Assembly (NCBI GenBank): GCA_023436685.1
Contig: JAEZIL010000334.1
Coordinates: forward strand, 1-5,124
Reading direction: 5' to 3'
Origin: Bacteroidota bacterium
Lineage (GTDB): Bacteria; Bacteroidota; Bacteroidia; Chitinophagales; Chitinophagaceae
DNA length: 5,124 bases
A model generated the notes under the pieces. The model was not told the origin of the DNA and ran no database searches. It was given only the letters and a program-made list of their open reading frames with translations. How positions within the stretch are numbered: position 1 is the first letter of the stretch; each line of letters opens with the position of its first letter. Shown here piece by piece: positions 1-5,124 of this stretch. The translations under genes were made by a program, and so were the position numbers.

Positions 1-2040
1 GTTATACTATCAGCCGCAGTTTGGGATAGGAAATGGGGTACCGATTCTTACGATCTGACTTACAACACAGGTCTTGCTGATCCCCAGCAACGGAAATCTA
101 TCAATACGGTAATGCTGAAAAGATATATGGGTACACGCCAAACCTACGGTGCAAACCTGGGCCTTGAATATAAGTTCAACGCCAGCAACAAAATATTCTT
201 CAGAGGCCTGATGGATAAGTTTAACGATATACGCCCGGTATATGAATCTTATGTTGACTATACTAACAGCAGGTATCAGTACAACTACAGGTATTCTCAT
301 TACCAAACTAAACTGAATGGTGGTGAATTGGGTGGTGAGCACCAACTGAGCAAAAAAGTAAAAGTAGACTGGTCGGTAAGCGACTATATCTCAAAATATT
401 TCCTGGAAACACCGCCTACCAATAGCACTAAAGGTTTACCAATCGCAACCTTTAGGCAAAAGATAACTGGCGGCTTTAGCAACCTTTCTTCTGACGGCAA
501 AATGTACTGGGATTTTGATTCTCGAGATGGTAAAGGCTTAAGCCAGGGCGGTTTTGATGCCGGTTTGAAAAATCCTGCCGAAGTGATGAGCGCGGATAAG
601 CTGACTTTACAACAACTGGTAATAGTACAACTAGATACTAAAGAAGAAGACAGGGTAGGCCAGCTGAATGTGAAAATAGATGCTAGTTCTAAACTGCGTT
701 TTAAAGTAGGTGGAAAATACAGGCATAAATACCGCGAAAGCACTTACGGTTCTAATATAGTTTATCTGCCGGGCGCAGCACTGGGCGATACTACAGCACC
801 TGCCTTGCTTACACTCAGCCAATTAAGTACGGAAAAATTCCCTATCAGGGCTGGTTACTTCAACAACCTTGAAGGTAATAACGAGCAATATGCTATCAAT
901 ACACTTACGAAAGATCAGCTGTTCGATCTGTACGATCCTGCTACTTTAAAAGCTAATGGATTTAGAGATATGACATCGGCTACGAATGCAACTAACCTGT
1001 ATACCGGTACCGAAGATGTTGCAGCAGGGTATGTGATGGCTGAATATGACATTACTCCAAAATTCAGGTTAGTAGGTGGTGTAAGAAACGAATATACTTC
1101 TTTCGAACTGAATGGCTCTGCAGCAACTACCGAAGGTAAGCCTGCTAAAACAGTAATCACTCCTTCAACAGTTACCAGTAACTACAATGCACTGTTGCCA
1201 ATGTTGCATGCTAAGTATGCCATTAACGACAGGGCAAATTTAAGGGCTGCGTATACTAAAACATTCATCCGGCCCAACTTTACCGATCTGAGTCCCGGTG
1301 TTTCAACAGATAATACTAAAGCACCTGTCCTTATATCAAAAGGCAACCCTGACCTGAAACCTACATTCTCTGATAACTTCGATGTGATGGGTGAATACTA
1401 CTTCAAAGGCGTGGGCTTACTATCAGGTGGTGTGTTTTACAAGAGCATCAGCAATGTTATTTTCTCTGATAAAACTGCTTTTGCCGATGGTAGCACTAAC
1501 TACATAGTTACACAAGCTAAAAATTTTGATAAGGCTAGCCTGTACGGTTTCGAAGCCGGTATCAACAAACGTCTTGATTTTCTTCCGGGCTTTTGGAGTG
1601 GCTTTGGTGTAGAGTTTAACTATACACAAATAGAATCGGAAACAGAGATAAGCCGATTAGTGCAAAATGCTGATAAAACTTACAGCACTGTGTACGACAA
1701 AATATCGCTGCCTAACCAGTCTAAGAACATATTCAATGCTATCCTGTTTTACGAGCGTAAAGGTGTAACTGTACGCTTGGCAGGTAACTACCGTGGTGCT
1801 TCTGTTGAAACGGTTAACCAGCAACTAGGCCCCGACTTCTACATCTGGACAGATAAGAACTTTACTATTGATGCATCAGCAGCAGTAGCAGTAAATAAAT
1901 CTATCCGTGTATTTGCTGAGCTAAACAACCTATCTGATGAGCCTTTGAAAACGTATATGGTAGATAGGCGCCGCACTACAATGACAGAATGGTATGGCCG
2001 CCGGGGACAAGTAGGTATTCGTTGGGACATTATTAAATAA
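1..2040 (+). CDS. TonB-dependent outer-membrane receptor, C-terminal part (5' end outside window)
   Basis: The frame is open from base 1 to the TAA at 2038-2040 and gives 679 residues, so the ATG at 112 is internal and the true start lies upstream. The protein is rich in alternating aromatic and polar strands, as in a 22-strand barrel. Motifs typical of TonB-dependent receptors, numbered from base 1, are YTKTFIRPNFTDLSP (418-432), NPDLKP (449-454), LPNQSKNIFNA (570-580), ELNNLSDEP (640-648) and YGRRGQVGIRW (665-675). These resemble the TonB-Xanth-Caul type of receptor more than SusC. Such proteins usually have about 850-1000 residues, so the signal peptide, any carboxypeptidase-like domain, the TonB box and most or all of the plug are missing here. 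Members import a bound ligand across the outer membrane using TonB-ExbBD energy. The ligand cannot be read from the sequence. The last residues are RWDIIK, so the protein lacks the usual terminal aromatic residue. It is probably co-transcribed with the phosphatase 33 bases downstream. Confidence 0.93.
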   Translation, partial: VILSAAVWDRKWGTDSYDLTYNTGLADPQQRKSINTVMLKRYMGTRQTYGANLGLEYKFNASNKIFFRGLMDKFNDIRPVYESYVDYTNSRYQYNYRYSHYQTKLNGGELGGEHQLSKKVKVDWSVSDYISKYFLETPPTNSTKGLPIATFRQKITGGFSNLSSDGKMYWDFDSRDGKGLSQGGFDAGLKNPAEVMSADKLTLQQLVIVQLDTKEEDRVGQLNVKIDASSKLRFKVGGKYRHKYRESTYGSNIVYLPGAALGDTTAPALLTLSQLSTEKFPIRAGYFNNLEGNNEQYAINTLTKDQLFDLYDPATLKANGFRDMTSATNATNLYTGTEDVAAGYVMAEYDITPKFRLVGGVRNEYTSFELNGSAATTEGKPAKTVITPSTVTSNYNALLPMLHAKYAINDRANLRAAYTKTFIRPNFTDLSPGVSTDNTKAPVLISKGNPDLKPTFSDNFDVMGEYYFKGVGLLSGGVFYKSISNVIFSDKTAFADGSTNYIVTQAKNFDKASLYGFEAGINKRLDFLPGFWSGFGVEFNYTQIESETEISRLVQNADKTYSTVYDKISLPNQSKNIFNAILFYERKGVTVRLAGNYRGASVETVNQQLGPDFYIWTDKNFTIDASAAVAVNKSIRVFAELNNLSDEPLKTYMVDRRRTTMTEWYGRRGQVGIRWDIIK

Positions 2041-2073
2041 CATTTTATCACCATTATAAAAACAAAAAAAATA

Positions 2074-2883
2074 ATGAAAAAGATCATATTCATATTGGCC
2101 GCATTTGCGCCGCTAATGGTCAACGCACAACTCGCTGATAGCAACGCACGCCTGGTACATGTAAAAGGCGCAATAAACTTTAGAGACGTAGGTGGCTACA
2201 AAACTAAAGACGGCAAAGAAGTGAAATGGGGCAAGGTGTATCGATCGGCAGATGTAAGCAAGCTGACAGATACCGATTTGGATACGCTGGAAGCAAGGAA
2301 CATACACACCGTTATTGATTTCAGAGGTGTGAAAGAATCTGCAGCCGCGCCCGATCATCTGCTGCCTGATACCGACTATACATTGTCTCCTGCAGGCAGC
2401 GATAGCTTGCCTAATATGCAAGACATGGTAAAGCGCATGCAAAAAGGTGATTTCCTTATCGATTTCTACACAAACACACAGTATTTCGGTAGCAGGTACA
2501 AACCTCTGTTTCAAAAATTGGTAGCACTTCCCGAAGGTGAGTCGCTAATGTATCATTGTACAGGTGGCCGCGATAGAACAGGCATGGCTACAGCTTTATT
2601 TTTGTATATACTAGGTGTATCAAAAGAAACAATCGAAGCTGATTTCGTTGCATCGAATATATATCTGAAGTCGATGAACAGTAAAATGTTCGAAAGCCTG
2701 AAACAAAACCCAGAAGTAGATGTGGATGCACTGCAAAAAGCTATGGCTTTAAAGCCGGAATTAATCCAGGCAATGTTTACTGCAATAGAGAGAGAATATG
2801 GCTCGGTTGAAGTATTTTTTAATAAGGAATTGGGAATAGGCGCCAAAGAAATTGCGATCCTAAGAAACAAGTATACTATTTGA
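2074..2883 (+). CDS. Secreted tyrosine/phosphoinositide-type phosphatase (Y_phosphatase3 family)
   Basis: The 269-residue product begins with a signal peptide: a KK n-region, a hydrophobic core at residues 4-16 and a probable cut after VNA18 before Gln19. It should act in the periplasm or outside the cell. The mature part follows the Y_phosphatase3 pattern: NFRDVGGY (35-42), a DGKEVKWGKVYRSAD stretch (46-60), IDFR (81-84) and the P-loop HCTGGRDRTG (161-170). Cys162 is the expected nucleophile, Arg168 the phosphate-binding arginine and Asp167 the P-loop aspartate. Relatives include Mycobacterium MptpB and Listeria LipA, which dephosphorylate phosphotyrosine and phosphoinositides. Their P-loops read AGKDR where this one reads GGRDR. 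The length is normal and the active site intact. The start at 2074 is chosen because it supplies the signal peptide; the leader is A-rich with no Shine-Dalgarno sequence, as usual in Bacteroidota. The gene lies 33 bases after the receptor with no hairpin between, suggesting an operon. The substrate is unknown. Confidence 0.93.
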   Translation: MKKIIFILAAFAPLMVNAQLADSNARLVHVKGAINFRDVGGYKTKDGKEVKWGKVYRSADVSKLTDTDLDTLEARNIHTVIDFRGVKESAAAPDHLLPDTDYTLSPAGSDSLPNMQDMVKRMQKGDFLIDFYTNTQYFGSRYKPLFQKLVALPEGESLMYHCTGGRDRTGMATALFLYILGVSKETIEADFVASNIYLKSMNSKMFESLKQNPEVDVDALQKAMALKPELIQAMFTAIEREYGSVEVFFNKELGIGAKEIAILRNKYTI

Positions 2884-2897
2884 TCATTCAATACTAT

Positions 2898-2940
2898 AAG
2901 AGTGAGGAATTGCTTTATCTAGTTGCTCACTCTTTAATTA
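2898..2940 (+). terminator. Hairpin terminator after the phosphatase gene
   Basis: A perfect 9-bp stem (AAGAGTGAG at 2898-2906 with CTCACTCTT at 2926-2934) encloses a 19-base loop and is followed by a short T/A-rich tail. It begins 14 bases after the phosphatase stop and probably ends the receptor-phosphatase transcript. The T-tract is short and the loop large, so termination may be leaky; the stronger hairpin at 3179-3212 could act as backup. Confidence 0.55.
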
Positions 2941-3178
2941 TTAGCCAGAATGCCTTTATCATCTCAGTTCCTGCAATATCATAGCAATAAAATGCTCAGG
3001 AGAATCAATTCCTTTAGCGTAGCACGAATGGCATATTCACAAGTTTTTGAAAACATTATTCGTTCTCTGTTAAAAATTTAATGCAGCATTATTGGTGATT
3101 GTTAAGAATACAGTGCTGCTAAAGTGAAGTATAAAATTGCATCACAAACTTTTGCGATGCAAATATTTCAGAAATGAA
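2941..3178. other. Intergenic stretch without a gene, containing two moderate hairpins
   Basis: I see no coding region here. Two inverted repeats are visible. GCAGCATT (3083-3090) pairs with AGTGCTGC (3112-3119) with one G-T pair and a 21-base loop. TTGCATC (3137-3143) pairs perfectly with GATGCAA (3156-3162) around a 12-base loop. Together with the terminator at 3179-3212 they could be parts of a small plus-strand RNA, but I find no good promoter in front of them. They may equally be unselected structure between convergent genes. Confidence 0.4.
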
Positions 3179-3212
3179 AAAAGCCCGTAAATCAAGCGAT
3201 TTACGGGCTTTT
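3179..3212 (-). terminator. Strong intrinsic terminator, probably bidirectional
   Basis: A perfect 15-bp stem (3179-3193 with 3198-3212) has the GC-rich core GCCCG/CGGGC and a 4-base loop (AAGC on the plus strand). Read on the minus strand the hairpin is followed by six T's (the A-run at 3177-3182); read on the plus strand it ends in only four T's before a G. It is therefore best as a terminator for minus-strand transcripts (the tRNA-like remnant, and read-through from the HNH gene) and may also stop plus-strand transcripts from the phosphatase side. This is the clearest regulatory element in the window. Confidence 0.85.
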
Positions 3213-3275
3213 GAGCTCTCTCGAACTCTACAAAGTCGGGAAGACAGCCCGAAAGCTAGCCTCTATATTTCGCTT
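3213..3275 (-). pseudogene. Possible degenerate tRNA remnant ending at the terminator
   Basis: On the minus strand, bases 3253-3237 form an anticodon-arm-like hairpin: a 5-bp stem TCGGG/CCCGA around the 7-base loop CTGTCTT, which would place anticodon GTC (Asp) after the usual CU. Further on, GAGTTCGAGA (about 3228-3219) looks like a T-loop, and the segment runs through GAGCTC straight into the terminator, as a tRNA gene often does. A T-stem cannot be formed, no 7-bp acceptor stem closes the structure, and the D-arm is doubtful, so this is not a working tRNA. It may be a decayed or internally deleted copy. From memory, Bacteroidota tRNA 3' ends can look similar, but I could not compare. Chance similarity is a real alternative. 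Confidence 0.3.
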
Positions 3276-3410
3276 ATAATCAATTAATTAAAAGAACGCA
3301 TCCATCGCAGGTCACCTCTTAGTTCACCGGACGATTTAATCAAATTTAGTACTATTTTTACAGGTTTGCCTAGAAAAAATAGCATTGTTGAAATAGCCAT
3401 TACTGTCGAA
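3276..3410. other. Intergenic stretch with no recognisable gene
   Basis: Nothing here is recognisable as a gene. It contains a near-perfect direct repeat, AAATAGCATT (3377-3386) and AAATAGCCATT (3391-3401). There is also an A-run at 3374-3379 that would be a T-run for minus-strand transcripts leaving the HNH gene. Short open frames exist on both strands but match nothing I know. Confidence 0.4.
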
Positions 3411-3472
3411 AATTGTAGCCGATCGCCATGCCAATACACGCAATGGCTGAGTATTGATCCGGCTACATAATT
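3411..3472. repeat. Long imperfect inverted repeat abutting the HNH stop codon
   Basis: AATTGTAGCCGATC (3411-3424) pairs with 3456-3472, interrupted only by one extra C and an extra TA. Inside it, GCCAT (3425-3429) stacks directly on the outer stem and pairs with ATGGC (3443-3447), leaving a 13-base apical loop and an 8-base one-sided bulge. The far arm ends at base 3472, the last base of the HNH gene's TGA. On the minus strand it is not followed by a T-run, so it is not a standard intrinsic terminator. It may be a 3'-end stabilising hairpin, a protein-binding site or a recombination/mobile-element end. Confidence 0.5.
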
Positions 3473-4593
3473 CACTCAAATACCGTTCGTCTGATATGCC
3501 TGAGGAATTCAGCAACCTTTGCAAACACCTTGTTGTGTACGTCATCGGCAACTTCCTGGGTGATCACGGTGCCTGCCGGATATTTTTCGATCGCTTTGTC
3601 AAAAGATCTGCTGACCACTCCCTGCAAAGCTTGCGCTGCCTGATATGCTTCTGCTATCTGGAGAATACGTGACAGATTATCCCTAACAGATGTGACTACC
3701 AGTTTATTTAAATCATCCTGTGAGTTACGGGCCTGCTCCAGAAATGCTTCCCTGTTGTAAGGTATTATTACCCTGTCAGGAATTTCCCTCTTTTCCAATA
3801 CATCATAACGGTAATGGTAATCGACCTGCGCTCCATCGTAGGTTTCGCACATGTTCACCACATAGTAATAGGTGTTGAACAGAATAACCTGCGCATATAA
3901 CCGCCTGGTTGAAGGATCGCCTTTCACCATGACCAGATGCGACACCTCACCTTCCTGCCATATATCAGCCGGCAGGTAATAGTGATGGATGTGATCTCCT
4001 TTTTCTTGTACGCCTTTGATGATGCTAATGATTTCAGCCAAGTGATGAGCCCCTCTGGCTTTTAGGAGGAAATAGTTAACTGCTATTTTGGCAACTGATC
4101 TCATGAATGATTCGCTGCCTACCGATAAATCGATAACCAGGTCAGATTGAATGAATACATCCTCATCACTGAAGTTCGCTTCCAATGCAGCCAGATCGAT
4201 ATCAGGGTATGTACGTTTGAGGCCGGAGGCGGTCTGCATTACCTCCTTCCTGTCGCGGCCAGTGATAGAAATCTGACCATTTTCTATTTTGTAAGAAGGC
4301 TTCGCTGGCACAGGTGTACGACCGTTCTCCAGGTGGTACAGGTCACCATTTCTTGCCCGGGTATTCTTAATAATGTATGGTTTATTCCGGTGCCGGTCAA
4401 GGTTCAGGAAAGCTACCAGGTTCTCAAAATCCGCAGCCAATGCTGCATCAATGGTCATACCGTACTCGGTATTACATGCCCTGCAGAGCAACCGGTCAGA
4501 CTTACGCCTTCCGCCGATCGAATTCGGAATTACATGTTCAAAAGAACTATTTGCTTCGTTCAATATAGCATGGCAGCTATAGCAGGTACTCAT
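3472..4593 (-). CDS. HNH endonuclease family protein (HNH_5-like) with long uncharacterised C-terminal part
   Basis: The 373-residue product starts with a compact zinc-finger HNH domain: CYSC (Cys4, Cys7), EHVIPNSIGGR (Glu19-His20 to Arg29) and LLCRACNTEYG (Cys37, Cys40, Asn41, Gly45). The four cysteines should bind a structural zinc, and His20 and Asn41 are the expected catalytic and metal-site residues of the beta-beta-alpha-metal fold. This spacing matches the HNH_5 type, so cleavage of DNA, or less likely RNA, is the expected activity. The other 330 residues match no domain I can name; a helix around FMRSVAKIAVNYFLLKARGA resembles a segment often seen C-terminal to such HNH domains. There is no signal peptide, so it is cytoplasmic. 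The start at 4593 places the zinc finger at the extreme N-terminus, as usual. It lies downstream of the SEC-C gene on the same strand with 125 bases between. A role in defence or mobile-DNA biology is inference only. Confidence 0.85.
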   Translation of the reverse strand: MSTCYSCHAILNEANSSFEHVIPNSIGGRRKSDRLLCRACNTEYGMTIDAALAADFENLVAFLNLDRHRNKPYIIKNTRARNGDLYHLENGRTPVPAKPSYKIENGQISITGRDRKEVMQTASGLKRTYPDIDLAALEANFSDEDVFIQSDLVIDLSVGSESFMRSVAKIAVNYFLLKARGAHHLAEIISIIKGVQEKGDHIHHYYLPADIWQEGEVSHLVMVKGDPSTRRLYAQVILFNTYYYVVNMCETYDGAQVDYHYRYDVLEKREIPDRVIIPYNREAFLEQARNSQDDLNKLVVTSVRDNLSRILQIAEAYQAAQALQGVVSRSFDKAIEKYPAGTVITQEVADDVHNKVFAKVAEFLRHIRRTVFE

Positions 4594-4634
4594 AACTAGT
4601 ATTTACAGGATGTGGGCAAACGTAGTTCACGATA

Positions 4635-4667
4635 CAAAGATGGAGAGATTCAATGATATCGCAGCAA
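4635..4667 (-). promoter_or_regulatory. Putative Bacteroidota-type promoter for the HNH gene
   Basis: Read on the minus strand, CATCTTTG (4642-4635) matches the TAnnTTTG -7 element except for its first base. A TTG (4667-4665) inside a T-rich run lies 22 bases upstream, within the 17-23 spacing described for this promoter class. Transcription would begin near 4628 and leave a leader of about 35 bases before the ATG at 4593. This was found by eye only, and such short motifs arise by chance. Confidence 0.4.
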
Positions 4668-4718
4668 AAACTACTGAGACTAGAGAGTCAAGCCCACAGT
4701 GATTCCACCAAATACAGT

Positions 4719-5124
4719 CTATAATGCACAGCATCGCTTGTATTTTTTTCCCGATCCGCAAGGGCACACAGCATTTCTTGATACCTGAGGCTTTACAGTT
4801 GGATTCTTGTGAGGAAAGTCACTAGCTGTTTTAATAATAGTTGCACCAGTCTGAAAAAATCCGAATCTCTTATTATCTTCTTCAAACATCTCTTGTTCCT
4901 CTTTGCTCCATTCTTCGCAATTCAGCAGGATTAGATCTTCTCCATTCTCTACACTGAACTTTGGCGCATCAATGGCAATCCCAACGATTTTCTTTAGATG
5001 AGGAAATTTATTTTTAGCAGCGCCACAGGCAATCTCCAACATTGCCTGCCTGCGCGCCCGGTAATCAGGAGCTTGATTTAACGCTGCCGGCACCTTTAGT
5101 TGCAGGAACACATAGCCCTTATCC
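4719..5124 (-). CDS. SEC-C motif protein, N-terminus outside the window
   Basis: The minus-strand frame is open from the window edge to the TAG at 4721-4719, giving 134 residues. A GTG at 5111-5109 could be taken as a start, but the frame continues upstream as DKGYVFLQL, which reads as ordinary folded protein, so the gene most likely begins beyond 5124. The C-terminus is a clear SEC-C motif, RNAVCPCGSGKKYKRCC, two residues before the end; its CxC and CC cysteines bind zinc, as at the C-terminus of SecA and in many unrelated proteins. The preceding part, mixed alpha/beta with an acidic helix (EEWSKEEQEMFEED) and a linker rich in Pro and Lys, belongs to no family I recognise. SEC-C is usually an accessory binding tail, so the function depends on the missing part. 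It is not SecA itself, because no helicase motifs precede the tail. It lies upstream of the HNH gene on the same strand. Confidence 0.8.
   Translation of the reverse strand, partial: DKGYVFLQLKVPAALNQAPDYRARRQAMLEIACGAAKNKFPHLKKIVGIAIDAPKFSVENGEDLILLNCEEWSKEEQEMFEEDNKRFGFFQTGATIIKTASDFPHKNPTVKPQVSRNAVCPCGSGKKYKRCCAL

Noticed and set aside
1839..2144. Minus-strand frame across the receptor-phosphatase junction
   Set aside because: It lies opposite the receptor C-terminal motifs and the phosphatase signal peptide, and its product is low in protein-like features.
2113..2514. 133-codon minus-strand frame inside the phosphatase gene
   Set aside because: It is fully opposite conserved Y_phosphatase3 motifs; the His/Cys-rich translation is a by-product of the opposite strand.
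3213..3275. A functional tRNA-Asp(GTC) gene
   Set aside because: Only the anticodon-like arm folds; the T-stem and acceptor stem cannot be paired, so at best it is a remnant.
3377..3401. Two near-identical direct repeats as the start of a CRISPR-like or iteron array
   Set aside because: There are only two copies of 10-11 bases separated by 4 bases, with no further units; too short to mean anything alone.
3288..3467. 60 open plus-strand codons between the terminator and the HNH gene
   Set aside because: It has no ATG start, no recognisable motif, and overlaps the inverted repeat; this length is expected by chance.
4147..4599. 150-codon plus-strand open frame opposite the HNH gene
   Set aside because: It is antisense to the well-supported HNH coding region, including its zinc finger, and its product has no recognisable motif.
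4678..4689. Terminator for the SEC-C gene (GACT/AGTC with a T-run further on in the minus strand)
   Set aside because: The stem has only 4 bp and the T-run is 7-8 bases beyond it, where it overlaps the putative promoter.

Overview
The window looks like chromosomal DNA from a member of the Bacteroidota, plausibly Chitinophagaceae or Sphingobacteriaceae. The reasons are a large TonB-dependent outer-membrane receptor with Bacteroidota-style barrel motifs, AT-rich gene leaders without a Shine-Dalgarno sequence, a promoter-like site resembling the Bacteroidota TTG/TAnnTTTG type, and moderate-to-low GC by eye. Genus and species cannot be decided from the sequence alone.

Layout. Bases 1-2040 (+) hold the C-terminal 679 residues of a TonB-dependent receptor whose N-terminus lies outside the window. 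After 33 bases comes a secreted tyrosine/phosphoinositide-type phosphatase (2074-2883, +) with an intact CX5R active site. The two probably form one operon that ends at a hairpin at 2898-2934. Bases 2884-3471 hold no convincing gene but are rich in secondary structure. They include a strong, largely bidirectional intrinsic terminator (3179-3212), a minus-strand tRNA-like remnant ending directly on that terminator (about 3213-3275), and a long imperfect inverted repeat that touches the stop codon of the next gene (3411-3472). Two minus-strand genes converge on this region: an HNH-family nuclease (3472-4593) and, upstream of it, a protein ending in a SEC-C zinc-binding motif (4719 to beyond 5124, so cut by the window edge). 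A promoter-like site lies between these two.

How the genes may work together. The receptor and the exported phosphatase look like an uptake module in which a phosphorylated ligand is dephosphorylated in the periplasm; this is inferred from adjacency and localisation. The HNH and SEC-C genes look like accessory cargo. The tRNA-like remnant between the two blocks could mark an old integration boundary. No complete, clearly novel system can be demonstrated here. The best leads are the receptor-phosphatase pair, the tRNA-like remnant with its terminator, and the hairpin at the end of the HNH gene.
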